Shown: positions 1 through 12,084 of the stretch, in pieces | Position numbering within the stretch: the first letter of the stretch is position 1 | How the letters are laid out: each line of letters begins with the position of its first letter | From: Corynebacterium suedekumii | GTDB taxonomy: Bacteria; Actinomycetota; Actinomycetes; Mycobacteriales; Mycobacteriaceae | NCBI RefSeq assembly: GCF_030252185.1 | Contig: NZ_CP126970.1 | Coordinates: forward strand, 2,232,001 to 2,296,000 | Length of the DNA: 64,000 nucleotides | Reading direction: 5' to 3' | The notes under the pieces: model-generated | Seen by the model: the letters and a program-made list of their open reading frames with translations, nothing else | What the model was told of the DNA's origin: nothing | The model's database searches: none | Made by a program: the position numbers and the translations under genes

Positions 1-2
1 TG

Positions 3-560
3 GCCATGCTCGCCGGCATGACCTTGCCGATCACTCCCCTGCAGGTCCTGTGGGTCAACCTCATCACCGCCGTCACCCTGTCCCTGGCGCTGTCCTTCGA
101 GCCTGCCGAACCCGGCATCATGGACCGTCGCCCCCGCGACCCCCGGGCGTCCCTGCTGGACTCCGAGGCGATCATCCGCATCCTCTACGTCTCCGTCCTC
201 ATCGGCGGCGCGACGATCGCCGTGTTCCAGTACCTGGTGGGTGAGGGCGTGGACCTGGACACCGCCCGCACCGTCGCCGTGAACACGCTCGTCGTCGGGC
301 AGATCTTCTACCTGCTCACCGCCCGTTTCGCCCGCGTCAGCGCCCTGCGCCGCGAACTGTTCACCACCAACCCGGTGTCCTGGGTGTGCGTCGGCATCAT
401 GCTCGCCCTGCAGCTGGCGTTCTGCTACCTGCCGTTCATGCAGGCCGGCTTTGCGACGACCGCCGTCGGCCCCGTCGGCTGGGCCATCCCCACCGTCGCG
501 GGGCTCATCGTCTTCGCCGCCGTGGAGGCCGACAAACTGATCCGCCGCACCGCCGACTAG
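3..560 (+). CDS. P-type cation-transporting ATPase, C-terminal part (5' truncated)
   Basis: The reading frame is open from the left edge, so only the last ~186 residues are present; the ATP-binding and phosphorylation domains lie outside the window. The visible part is the C-terminal membrane region of a P2-type ATPase: the LQVLWVNLIT motif of TM5/6 near the left edge, a short loop with MDRRPRDP (typical of Ca2+/Mg2+ ATPases), then hydrophobic helices around FQYLVG, LVVGQIFYLLTARF, VCVGIMLALQLAF and a final GWAIPTVAGLIVFAAVE, ending in a basic tail. The family pumps cations across the cytoplasmic membrane at the cost of ATP; the ion cannot be told from this part. Its TAG stop forms the first bases of the -10 box of the next gene. 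Confidence 0.9.
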   Translation, partial: AMLAGMTLPITPLQVLWVNLITAVTLSLALSFEPAEPGIMDRRPRDPRASLLDSEAIIRILYVSVLIGGATIAVFQYLVGEGVDLDTARTVAVNTLVVGQIFYLLTARFARVSALRRELFTTNPVSWVCVGIMLALQLAFCYLPFMQAGFATTAVGPVGWAIPTVAGLIVFAAVEADKLIRRTAD

Positions 561-563
561 ACT
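558..563 (+). promoter_or_regulatory. -10 box TAGACT for leaderless amidotransferase mRNA
   Basis: TAGACT is followed by 7 bases and the ATG at 571, the spacing expected when transcription starts on the start codon. There is no Shine-Dalgarno sequence. The first three bases are the stop codon of the upstream ATPase. Confidence 0.6.
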
Positions 564-570
564 GCTTGGT

Positions 571-1320
571 ATGCCCGTTGGTACGCCCGGAGTCACCCGA
601 CCCTTCCTGCTGCTGAGCACCCGCCCCGAGGACGAGGCCGCCGCCGCCGAACTCGTCAGCTTCCGCGAGAAGATGGGGCTTTCCGACGACCAGCTCATCC
701 AACACCGCCTCGAGGCCACGCCCCTCGGCGACCTGGACCTCGACGACTACTCCGGCATCCTCCTCGGCGGCAGCCCCTTCAACGCCTCCGACCCGCACAA
801 GTCCGACCTCCAGCTGCGCGTCGAAGCCGACCTCGCCCGCCTCATGGCCGAGGTCCTCGACCGCGACTTCCCCCTGTTCGGCGCCTGCTACGGCGTGGGC
901 ACCGTCGGCACCGCCATCGGCGCCACCGTCGACGAGACCTACGGCGAAAAACCCCGCGTCATCGGCGTCACCCGCGCCGAAGAGGCAGCCCACGAACCAA
1001 TCCTTGAGGGCATGCCCGACCGCTTCTCCACCATGGTCGGCCACAAGGAGGCCATCCGGGTGCTTCCCGACGCCGCCGTGGTCCTCGTCCGCGGCGACCA
1101 CTGCCCCATCCAGATGTTCCGTTACGGCGCCAATGTCTTCGCCACCCAGTTCCACCCCGAACTCGCCCCCGAAGCCTTCGCCCAGCGCCTGCGGATCTAC
1201 GCCGACGCCGGCTACTACCAGCCCGGCGAGCTCGACGACATCCTCGCCACCACGGAAGGCGTCGACCTCACCGTCGACGACCGGATCCTCCGCAACTTCG
1301 CCCGGATCTACGGGCGCTGA
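571..1320 (+). CDS. Class I glutamine amidotransferase (GMP-synthase-like)
   Basis: A 249-residue stand-alone GATase1 domain. The nucleophile Cys is at about residue 106 in FGACYGVG, and the His/Glu pair is at about 195/197 in QFHPEL, so the catalytic triad of the family is complete and ammonia release from glutamine is plausible. A GGSPFNASD segment sits where the oxyanion loop is found. No synthetase domain is attached and no partner gene is adjacent, so the acceptor substrate is unknown; proteins of this kind are usually annotated only as glutamine amidotransferase or GMP synthase-like. The start is set by the TAGACT box 7 bases upstream. The 3' end overlaps the convergent glxK gene by 13 bases. 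Confidence 0.85.
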   Translation: MPVGTPGVTRPFLLLSTRPEDEAAAAELVSFREKMGLSDDQLIQHRLEATPLGDLDLDDYSGILLGGSPFNASDPHKSDLQLRVEADLARLMAEVLDRDFPLFGACYGVGTVGTAIGATVDETYGEKPRVIGVTRAEEAAHEPILEGMPDRFSTMVGHKEAIRVLPDAAVVLVRGDHCPIQMFRYGANVFATQFHPELAPEAFAQRLRIYADAGYYQPGELDDILATTEGVDLTVDDRILRNFARIYGR

Positions 1321-2468
1321 TCCCGGGGCTGGGCGGCCAGCGCGATCAGACGGACCACGTTCTGGGCAGCAGCTTCCAGGTTCTCTCGCGTCCGTGCAAT
1401 GGCGTCCTCGAGCCGTCCGGGGGTTCTACCGATGGGGAACACTGCCGTCACGCCCTCGGCATACACCCGATCGACGTCAGCACCGACGGAGCCGGCCAGA
1501 ACCACGACCGGCAGCTCCCCGTTCCGATGTCGCAGTGACCATCTAGCCACACCTACTGGAACTTTCCCTGCCAGCGACTGGCCGTCGATCTGTCCCTCAC
1601 CAGTGATGACTAAGTCTGCGTCAGCGATCACCGACGGAAAGTTGACCGCATCGAGCACCACGTCGATGCCCGGTCGAATCTCCGCTCCGCAGAACGCCAT
1701 GAGTCCGCCCGCCAGTCCGCCAGCTGCGCCTGCGCCAGGCACGTTAGCAATCTCGAGTCCGAGATCTCGGTGAATGGTCTCCGCCACCTGAGTGAGCCCG
1801 GCGTCGAGAGCGTCGACTGTCGCCCGGTCCGCCCCCTTCTGTGGCCCGAACACATGGGCAGCACCCGTTGGACCGACCAGCGGATTGTCGATATCTGACA
1901 TCACCGTGATCGATACGCCTGCGAGGAAACCCTCAGCCCTGGAGGTGTCGATCGCCGCCACGTCCTTGAGCGTGCCGCCGACAGGTACGAACTCTTCTCC
2001 GTCAGTGTTAAGAAAACTGACTCCCAGAGCCGATGCGGCTCCACAGCCGAGGTCTGTCGTGGCGCTTCCGCCGGCACCGACGACGACATGAGTTGCCCCG
2101 GCGTCAACGGCGGCTCGAATCAGTTCTCCGACACCAAAGGTGGTTGTTGCAGTGGTGTCCTTCCTCCCCTCCGCGAGTGGCAATCCGGCGCATGCCGCCA
2201 TCTCCACCACTGCTGTATGCGAGTCAATGAAACCGAAACTGGCCTCGACCTGCTCGCCCGGGAACACCCCGCAGACTGTGGCGTGGGTGAAATCCCCTCC
2301 GGCGGCAGCGAGCATCGCGTCCACCGTTCCTTCGCCGCCATCAGCAACGGGAATCTCAGTGATCTTCGAGTGGGGCAATGCTCGACGTACCCCCGCCGCG
2401 ATAGCAATGTGCGCCTCTCGGGAGGTCACGGCACCTTTGAAGGAGTCGGAGATGATGACGATGTTCAT
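1308..2468 (-). CDS. glxK: Glycerate kinase
   Basis: 386 residues, normal length for the GlxK/GarK family, which phosphorylates D-glycerate with ATP. Family motifs are in order: the N-terminal SDSFKGAVTS with the following ADGGEGTVDA, the glycine-rich GAGGSATTDLGCG near residue 130, and ITGEGQIDGQS in the C-terminal half. It is transcribed away from the divergent regulator at 4087, 48 bases downstream of the GntP-type permease, so permease and kinase probably form one operon for uptake and phosphorylation of glycerate or a compound degraded to it. GC is lower than in the pentose-phosphate genes, with more A/T-ending codons. Whether glycerate 2- or 3-phosphate is the product cannot be read from the sequence. 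Confidence 0.92.
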   Translation of the reverse strand: MNIVIISDSFKGAVTSREAHIAIAAGVRRALPHSKITEIPVADGGEGTVDAMLAAAGGDFTHATVCGVFPGEQVEASFGFIDSHTAVVEMAACAGLPLAEGRKDTTATTTFGVGELIRAAVDAGATHVVVGAGGSATTDLGCGAASALGVSFLNTDGEEFVPVGGTLKDVAAIDTSRAEGFLAGVSITVMSDIDNPLVGPTGAAHVFGPQKGADRATVDALDAGLTQVAETIHRDLGLEIANVPGAGAAGGLAGGLMAFCGAEIRPGIDVVLDAVNFPSVIADADLVITGEGQIDGQSLAGKVPVGVARWSLRHRNGELPVVVLAGSVGADVDRVYAEGVTAVFPIGRTPGRLEDAIARTRENLEAAAQNVVRLIALAAQPRDQRP

Positions 2469-2516
2469 AGTGAGTCCTAAGGGGTCTGGATGTAATGAGG
2501 ACAGCCCTTGGGGAAG

Positions 2517-3917
2517 TTATATGAGAAAGAGCCCCAGGATCCAGATGAAGATGATCGAGGTGACACCCATCAACAGCGTCACCACCGTCTGCGTTCGGTA
2601 ACCCTGCTGCGGGGTCATCCCGCCGAAGTTGGTCACGACCCAGAAGTAGGAGTCATTTGCATGTGACACCGTCATGGCACCGGCCGCGATAGCCATGACG
2701 GCGAGAGCGATCTGCACCGGGCTCTCCAGTCCGAGTGCGGGAAGAAGTGGGGCGACGATTCCGGCGGTGGTCACCAGTGCCACGGTGGAGGATCCCTGGG
2801 CAGTTTTGAGGATCGCGGAAACGATGAACGGGAAGAACAGCCCCACGGAGGCAAATGTGGTGGCGTTCTCCTGGACGAAGTCGACGAGGTCGGTGTTCGC
2901 GATGACCTTGCCAAGCACGCCACCGGCCGCCGTGATGAAGAGAATCGGGCCGACAACCTTGAGGGTCTCCTCCGTGATGTCGTAGAACTCCTTCGCCCGG
3001 CCGACGCCTGCAAGGACGGCCACTGCCAGTGCCAGGCCCAGTGCTAGAGCGATGATCGGGGTTCCCATGAATCCGACGAAGTCACCGAAAAGTCCAGACC
3101 ACTCCAGCACGGAGCCAATCGAGCCGATCGCCATGGCGATGATCGGTACCACGATCGGAGCCAAGGAGGCTGTGACGCTGGGCAACCTGCCATAGGAGCC
3201 ACGCAGTTCCTCGTAAAGGTTCTCCAGCTCGCCGTCGTCCAGAACGTCCTCGTCCTCACTCGAATCCACCTTCTTACCGATGTAGTTGGCGTAGAAGTAG
3301 GCGACGATAAGTGCCGGAATAGAAACCAGCATGCCGAGCCCGATGACGATGAGGAGGTTATCTCCGATACCCAGTGTGTTCGCGGCGGCGATCGGACCTG
3401 GTGTGGGTGGGATAAAGACGTGGGCGGTGTAGAGACCCGCTGACAGCGCCACGGTCATGGCGACCGAGGACGCCGCCGTACGACGGGCCAGTGCACGCCG
3501 GATCGGGTTGAGAATCACGAAGCCGGAATCGCAGAACACCGGGATGGAGACAATCCAACCCATCAGTTCCATCGCGAGCACCGGGCGCTTCTTACCGATC
3601 ACGCGAACCAGCGCATCGGCGATCTGAAACGCTCCGCCGGTCTTCTCTAAGACGAGGCCAATGAGCGCGCCAAAGATGATCACGATACCGATCGACGTGA
3701 ACGTTCCGGAGAAACCTTCTCCGATCACGGTGGCGATGCCCGGGATAGTCTCTCCCGCAGCGTCCTCCGAGTTGACCAGTGGAATGCCGCCGATCAGGCC
3801 CAGCCCGAGTGATACGAGCATGATCGATATGAACGGGTGAATGCGCCATCTCGAGATCATGAGGATCATGAGAACGATTGCGAGCGCGAAGACGATAATC
3901 AGCGGAATGCCGGTCAT
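2517..3917 (-). CDS. GntP-family gluconate/glycerate-type H+ symporter
   Basis: 466 residues with about a dozen hydrophobic helices typical of the GntP family (proton-coupled uptake of gluconate and related sugar acids). Landmarks are the N-terminal helix MTGIPLIIVFALAIVLMILM, HVFIPPTPGPIAAANTLG near residue 165, and the C-terminal SHANDSYFWVV plus GGMTPQQGYRTQT segments shared by GntT/GntP and GarP-like members. I chose the ATG at 3917 because GAAGGAG lies just before it; an upstream in-frame start at 3950 lacks a good site. A glycerate kinase follows, which suggests D-glycerate, or an aldarate or gluconate broken down to it, as substrate. Assignment to the family is firm, to the substrate weak. 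Confidence 0.9.
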   Translation of the reverse strand: MTGIPLIIVFALAIVLMILMISRWRIHPFISIMLVSLGLGLIGGIPLVNSEDAAGETIPGIATVIGEGFSGTFTSIGIVIIFGALIGLVLEKTGGAFQIADALVRVIGKKRPVLAMELMGWIVSIPVFCDSGFVILNPIRRALARRTAASSVAMTVALSAGLYTAHVFIPPTPGPIAAANTLGIGDNLLIVIGLGMLVSIPALIVAYFYANYIGKKVDSSEDEDVLDDGELENLYEELRGSYGRLPSVTASLAPIVVPIIAMAIGSIGSVLEWSGLFGDFVGFMGTPIIALALGLALAVAVLAGVGRAKEFYDITEETLKVVGPILFITAAGGVLGKVIANTDLVDFVQENATTFASVGLFFPFIVSAILKTAQGSSTVALVTTAGIVAPLLPALGLESPVQIALAVMAIAAGAMTVSHANDSYFWVVTNFGGMTPQQGYRTQTVVTLLMGVTSIIFIWILGLFLI

Positions 3918-3997
3918 GTCAGCTCCTTCGGTAATGTCCAGTCGTTGCATCTGAGACTAAGACCACAACCGCAAGAACCACGACGGTCCACCGCACA

Positions 3998-4045
3998 TGA
4001 TTGGCGCCTCATAGTGTTCCGCAGCACATTCAGGCGCTATGATCA
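3998..4045. promoter_or_regulatory. Divergent control region with inverted repeat, candidate CdaR operator
   Basis: Between the permease and the regulator, TGATTGGCGCCT (3998-4009) and AGGCGCTATGATCA (4032-4045) form an interrupted inverted repeat: 6-base arms GCGCCT/AGGCGC flanked by TGAT/ATCA. The right arm contains TATGAT (4038-4043), a near-consensus -10 box for cdaR, so a protein bound here could control both directions. No binding motif from the literature was matched. Confidence 0.4.
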
Positions 4046-4086
4046 GCCTGTGCCACATACCGGAGCCCTGTTGAGGAAGGAGAGTT

Positions 4087-5256
4087 GTGGAGATCTCCCT
4101 CGATAATGCTCAGAGAATCGTCTCAGAGATCAGCTCGGTGCTCGGTGCCGATGTCAATCTTATGGACCAGTCTGCGGCGATCATTGCCAGCACCGATGCC
4201 AGTCGGGTGGGCAACCACCATTCCGGCGCGGAGAAGATCATCTCCGAGCGGCTGGACCAGTTGATCGTCAGCCCGGAGGACCACATCCCCGGGGTCCGAG
4301 CGGGGTTGAACCTACCGATCTGGGTCGACTCGAACATTGCCGGAGTTCTGGGAATCACGGGAGATCCGGCTTCATTCACGACACCGGCGCATGTGCTGCA
4401 GAAGATGACGGAGATTCTCCTTCGGGAGACCAGAGTACGAGAAGATGCGGAACGGCACGAACGCTCCTCCACTCGGTTCCTTCAAGCCTGGCTGACAGAC
4501 ACGCCTGAGCTCACCCCGGAGTTCATCGAACAGGGGAAGAGCTTCGGTATCGACGTTCTCGGAGACTACATAATCGCCGCCGCGAACGTGGTTTCCGCGG
4601 GGCAGCCTCCGCATCTGCCGTCAGCCACATTCCAGGAGGAGATAGACCGGATCGGCAAACAGTTCAGCGATGACGCCACCGAGATCGGTGCAACGACGGG
4701 GATGCTGGGAAGCCGCATTATTTCGTTGTTTCCCGTGCCAGACGCATTATCGCCAAATTCCGACCGAGAGATTCTCCACCCAGATCAGCACCTGGGCGAC
4801 GTGACTTCCTGGCTGGCTTCGGCGGCTCGTCGAGTACGGAAATCTTCGACGATGAAGCTGGCGGTAGGGGTTTCCAGCTCGGGACGCGCCCCGGCCGAGG
4901 CCGCCGAGCAGGCGATCAAAGCGCTCAGACACGCTATCCACTCCCCGATCGACGTTCACCGCTTTGACTCCCTGAGCCTCGAGCTACTGCTGGCGGCCAT
5001 CCCGGAGCATGAACGCCGAACTTTTGCTGAGCGGGTTTTCCGGGATGTTCCCCCAAACTCCCGGACAGAGACGAAGCGATATCTCCAGGCCTATTTCGAC
5101 GCGGACGGTTCACTGTCCAGGGCGGCGGACGCTCTCTTCGTCCATAAGAACACTCTCAATGGAAGGCTGAACAGAATTGCAGAAGTAACGGCATTCGATC
5201 CACGCAAGATCGCCGATGCCGCGGTGCTTTGGCTTGCGCTGCGCATTGAGGAATGA
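4087..5256 (+). CDS. cdaR: CdaR/PucR-family sugar-diacid-type transcriptional regulator
   Basis: 389 residues starting at GTG behind a strong GGAAGGAG site. The N-terminal ~130 residues resemble the sugar-diacid recognition domain (ISLDNAQRIVSEISSVLGADVNLM at the start, PIWVDSNIAGVLGITGD later). The C-terminus carries the PucR-type helix-turn-helix: SLSRAADALFVHKNTLNGRL followed by NRIAEVTAFDP near residues 345-375. E. coli CdaR activates galactarate/glucarate/glycerate genes, and the divergent glycerate kinase and permease fit that role. GC is about 57-58 % in the two 60-base lines I counted (4141-4200, 4681-4740) against 75 % in one tkt line; rare codons such as TTA and ATA occur. Autoregulation through the repeat at 3998-4045 is likely but inferred. 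Confidence 0.88.
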   Translation: MEISLDNAQRIVSEISSVLGADVNLMDQSAAIIASTDASRVGNHHSGAEKIISERLDQLIVSPEDHIPGVRAGLNLPIWVDSNIAGVLGITGDPASFTTPAHVLQKMTEILLRETRVREDAERHERSSTRFLQAWLTDTPELTPEFIEQGKSFGIDVLGDYIIAAANVVSAGQPPHLPSATFQEEIDRIGKQFSDDATEIGATTGMLGSRIISLFPVPDALSPNSDREILHPDQHLGDVTSWLASAARRVRKSSTMKLAVGVSSSGRAPAEAAEQAIKALRHAIHSPIDVHRFDSLSLELLLAAIPEHERRTFAERVFRDVPPNSRTETKRYLQAYFDADGSLSRAADALFVHKNTLNGRLNRIAEVTAFDPRKIADAAVLWLALRIEE

Positions 5257-5273
5257 GGAAAGATACGGCAGTC

Positions 5274-5296
5274 AGTGTCGGCGACCAGGTGACACT
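5274..5296. terminator. Stem-loop between convergent genes
   Basis: AGTGTC (5274-5279) and GACACT (5291-5296) are perfect 6-base inverted arms around an 11-base loop, between the 3' ends of cdaR and the small minus-strand gene. There is no clear T-run, so termination is tentative. Confidence 0.3.
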
Positions 5297-5552
5297 AAGG
5301 CTTCTGGAGCCGGTCCACAGCCTCTTTGGCCGACCGAAGATCAAGCCCGGTTTCCTCCCGTAGCTGCTTGATCGCCGCAATCGGCTTATCCTCTGCAACG
5401 AGAGCCCGGACTGCATCCGAGACGCTGATGCCCTGCGGATCCGGCTCGGGCAATCCAGCTTCGCGGCAGAGCAACGCCACCGTCTCCTCAAGAGAGGCGA
5501 CGCGCCTGGTCAGTCCATCAATACGTGCCTTATCCTCTGAACGTCCGAACAT
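5295..5552 (-). CDS. Small protein with ribosomal L7/L12 C-terminal-like domain
   Basis: 85 residues. Residues 1-33 look like a charged amphipathic helix or short coiled coil (ARIDGLTRRVASLEETVALL). Residues 43-83 (ISVSDAVRALV, then PIAAIKQLREETGL and DLRSAKEAVDRL) resemble the helical part of the ribosomal protein L7/L12 C-terminal domain, where a conserved KIxVIKxVRExTGLGLKEAK stretch contacts translation factors. It is not rplL itself: it lacks the L10-binding N-terminal domain and is far from rplJ. The ATG at 5552 is the only in-frame start upstream of the domain. It lies 19 bases downstream of the ABC-F gene on the same strand and may be co-transcribed with it. Function unknown; a ribosome-linked role is speculation. 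Confidence 0.7.
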   Translation of the reverse strand: MFGRSEDKARIDGLTRRVASLEETVALLCREAGLPEPDPQGISVSDAVRALVAEDKPIAAIKQLREETGLDLRSAKEAVDRLQKP

Positions 5553-5571
5553 GGGGCCGAGGCTACCAGGA

Positions 5572-7203
<1,632 letters not shown>

Positions 7204-7211
7204 AAGGGTCC

Positions 7212-7217
7212 ACTCTA
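7212..7217 (-). promoter_or_regulatory. -10 box TAGAGT for leaderless ABC-F mRNA
   Basis: On the minus strand TAGAGT is followed by 8 bases and the GTG at 7203. It lies back to back with the plus-strand promoter at 7258. Confidence 0.5.
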
Positions 7218-7257
7218 ACAACCCGGTCAAACCAGGCCCGCGGGTCGAACAGACCCC

Positions 7258-7263
7258 TACACT
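7258..7263 (+). promoter_or_regulatory. -10 box TACACT for leaderless mRNA of the 7271 gene
   Basis: TACACT, then 7 bases, then ATG at 7271; no Shine-Dalgarno sequence is present. Confidence 0.6.
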
Positions 7264-7270
7264 GGGGCGC

Positions 7271-7879
7271 ATGAGTGCACAGCCGACCCCCGAGCAGCCC
7301 GCCCAGGACTTCATCGTCGAGTACCGGGCCGGCCAGTTCCAGAACGGCTCCCTGGTCCTGCGGTTCCAGGGCACCCCGAATGAGCAGCAGTTGCGGGCGG
7401 CACTCAAGGATTTCGGACTGCCATCGTCAGCGGTCGAGGAGGTCCGGGCACGGCCGATGAACTCGGGCAGGTTGTGGGACCACATCTATTCCGCGCATGA
7501 CACGCTCAGCCGGTCGCGGTGGCCCGAGCAGGCGGCACCGCAGAAACCCCAGCGGCAACCGAGGCAGCGGGGCCCGCAGGGGATCACACAGCCGAGGAAG
7601 AAGTCCTCGGAATCAGGCTGTGTGACGTTCCTGGCTGTCGCGGCTCTCGTCTTCGGTGTGTTCGCCTACTCCGCGGAGGACGCCCAGCGGGAGGGTCAGT
7701 TCGCCGGCTATGTCGTACCGTCGGGCGCCGATTCCTTCAGCCACTGTTTCGAGTCCATGCGGGTGGCCGGCTCCCTCAATGACGGGGCGGACCAGTTCTT
7801 CGGTGACGAGGTCACCGGGTTTCCGGTGAGCCCGCAGAACGCGGCCTTCCTCGGGGCATGCCTCAACGCCGCCCCCTGA
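7271..7879 (+). CDS. Hypothetical membrane-anchored protein
   Basis: 202 residues of unknown function. Residues ~1-80 are a soluble region (DFIVEYRAGQFQNGSLVLRF, then EQQLRAALKDFGLPSSAVEE). A basic Gln/Pro/Arg-rich linker follows (QKPQRQPRQRGPQG), then one hydrophobic helix near residues 117-135 (CVTFLAVAALVFGVFAYSA) and a ~65-residue exported or periplasmic tail holding two cysteines (SHCFESM, LGACLN) that could form a disulfide. The positive linker before the helix predicts an N-in, C-out orientation. The start is defined by the TACACT box 7 bases upstream. A perfect 10-base stem begins in the last codons (7866-7905). I do not recognise the family. Confidence 0.75.
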   Translation: MSAQPTPEQPAQDFIVEYRAGQFQNGSLVLRFQGTPNEQQLRAALKDFGLPSSAVEEVRARPMNSGRLWDHIYSAHDTLSRSRWPEQAAPQKPQRQPRQRGPQGITQPRKKSSESGCVTFLAVAALVFGVFAYSAEDAQREGQFAGYVVPSGADSFSHCFESMRVAGSLNDGADQFFGDEVTGFPVSPQNAAFLGACLNAAP

Positions 7880-7905
7880 CGCAGAAGGTGCGGGAGGGGC
7901 GGCGT
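7866..7905. terminator. Bidirectional terminator-like hairpin
   Basis: ACGCCGCCCC (7866-7875) and GGGGCGGCGT (7896-7905) pair perfectly over 10 bases around a 20-base loop that includes the stop codon of the 7271 gene. It separates that gene from the convergent end of sufT. No T-run. Confidence 0.45.
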
Positions 7906-7921
7906 CGATAAGCGGTGGCGG

Positions 7922-8367
7922 TCAGACGGCGAAGCCGAGGGCGCGGAGCTGCTCGCGGCCGTCCTCGGTGATCATGTGGGCGCCCCACGGCGGCATCCAC
8001 ACCCAGTTGAGCTCGAGCTTGTCGGCGATGCCGTTGCCCACGACAGCGGACTCCGCCTGGTCCTCGATGACGTCGGTGAGCGGGCAGGCGGGCGAGGTCA
8101 GCGTCATGTTGACCACGGCGACGTTGTCGCCCTCCTGGTCCTCGACCCAGATGTCGTAGACGAGGCCGAGGTCGACGACGTTGATGCCGAGCTCGGGATC
8201 GATGACATCGCGCATGTACTCCTCGATGTCGAAGGCCAGCGCCTTCTGCTCCTCGGTCTGCTCCGGCTTGGTGCGGGCACCGTCGAAGTTGCCGGAGGAG
8301 ACGGCGGCGTCGCTGTTGGCCTGGTCCTGGTCAGTGACGTCGAGGGTCTCAGGGGTGTTCTCGTCGG

Positions 8368-8371
<4 letters not shown>
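7922..8371 (-). CDS. sufT: Fe-S assembly protein SufT (MIP18/DUF59 family)
   Basis: 149 residues. The N-terminal ~55 residues are acidic and low in complexity. The rest is a MIP18/DUF59 domain: DPELGINVVDLGLVYDIWVE, then MTLTSPACPLTDVIEDQ with the conserved Cys, and a WMPPWGAHMITEDGREQL tail. SufT proteins help mature Fe-S proteins under high demand. I chose the ATG at 8371, behind AAAGGGAG, over the longer frame to 8440. The ATG overlaps the corrected sufU stop (ATGA), so it is translationally coupled as the last gene of the suf operon. Confidence 0.92.
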
Positions 8372-10826
<2,455 letters not shown>

Positions 10827-10876
10827 CGTTGAGCAGGCTCTTTTCGGTTCTGAGGTGAATACGTGACTGGTCGTGT

Positions 10877-12079
10877 CTAGGCGTGGACGGACTCGAGCTC
10901 GGTGGTCACCCGCTGCTCGAGTTCCTCCCGGATGGCCTCGACCGGGATGCGGTTGATGACCTCGGAGAAGAAGCCACGGATGATGAGGCGTCGTGCCTCG
11001 GCCTCCGGGATGCCGCGGGCCATGAGGTAGAAGACCTGGTCATCGTCGAAACGGCCGACGGTGGCGGCGTGTCCGGCGCCGGCGATCTCACCGGTCTCGA
11101 TCTCCAGGTTCGGGATCGCGTCGGCGCGGGCCCCCTCGGTCAGCAGCAGGTTGCGGTTGACCTCGTAGGTGTCGGTGCCGTGGGCGGCGGCGCGGATGAG
11201 GACGTCACCGACCCAGCAGGTGCGGGCCTCGGTCCGCTCGGAGGACGGATCCGCCTGCAGGGCACCCTTGTACATGACGTTGGAGCGGCAGTTCGGGACG
11301 GAGTGGTCCACGAGCAGCCGGTTCTCGAAGTACTGGCCGTCGTCCGCGAAGTACACGCCGAGCATCTCGGCGTTGCCGCCGGGGGCGGTGAAGGACACGC
11401 GCGGGACGATGCGGACGATCTCGCCGCCGAAGGTGGCCACGTTGTGGCGCAGGACGGCATCGCGGCCGAGCTGGATGATCTGCCCGGACAGATGGACGGC
11501 GTCGTTGTCCCACTGGGCGTCGACGATGAGGGTGAGGCGGGCGTTGTCGCCGACGTTGATCTCCACGTTGTCGGCGTGGGTGCCGGTGCCGCGGTAGTTC
11601 AGGGCCACGGTGGCCTCGGCGCCGTCGGCGACCTCGATGACGGTCGCGCCGAAGGAGGTGACCCCCTCACCACGTCCGGTGACGGTGACGACGACCGGCT
11701 CGGTGACGGCGGTGTTGCGGGCGAACCCGACGAACTGGGCGGAGGGCATGGAGGTCCAGGCCTGGGCGGCGACCCGGTCGGCGGGTGCGCCGGCCCGGCC
11801 GAGGCGGGCATCGCCCGGCTGCAGGGTCTCCACGGTGACGGCGTCGGCGGGAGCGGACGACGGGACGTCGACGCGCACGTCCTGCTCGACGGCCTCGGCG
11901 AAGGTGCCGTTGTGCAGGCCGCGGATGCGGCGCAGGGCGATGAAACGCCACACCTCGTCGCGGCCGCCGGGGACCGGGAAGTCCTCGACATTGAAGGAGG
12001 TGAACACGTCACCCTTGTTGTTGTGCGGGGTGGCGTTTCCGACGGGGTTGGTGTCGGGGTTGGTCAGTGCTGTCGTCAT
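10877..12079 (-). CDS. sufD: Fe-S assembly scaffold protein SufD
   Basis: 400 residues. The right-handed beta-helix scaffold partner of SufB: FPVPGGRDEVWRFIALRRIRG near residue 35 and the C-terminal IETGEIAGAGHAATVGRFDDDQVFYLMARGI stretch typical of SufB/SufD proteins (GHxAT motif). It starts 5 bases after the sufB stop, so the two are co-translated. It works in the SufBC2D complex. Confidence 0.95.
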   Translation of the reverse strand: MTTALTNPDTNPVGNATPHNNKGDVFTSFNVEDFPVPGGRDEVWRFIALRRIRGLHNGTFAEAVEQDVRVDVPSSAPADAVTVETLQPGDARLGRAGAPADRVAAQAWTSMPSAQFVGFARNTAVTEPVVVTVTGRGEGVTSFGATVIEVADGAEATVALNYRGTGTHADNVEINVGDNARLTLIVDAQWDNDAVHLSGQIIQLGRDAVLRHNVATFGGEIVRIVPRVSFTAPGGNAEMLGVYFADDGQYFENRLLVDHSVPNCRSNVMYKGALQADPSSERTEARTCWVGDVLIRAAAHGTDTYEVNRNLLLTEGARADAIPNLEIETGEIAGAGHAATVGRFDDDQVFYLMARGIPEAEARRLIIRGFFSEVINRIPVEAIREELEQRVTTELESVHA

Positions 12080-12084
12080 CGGTT

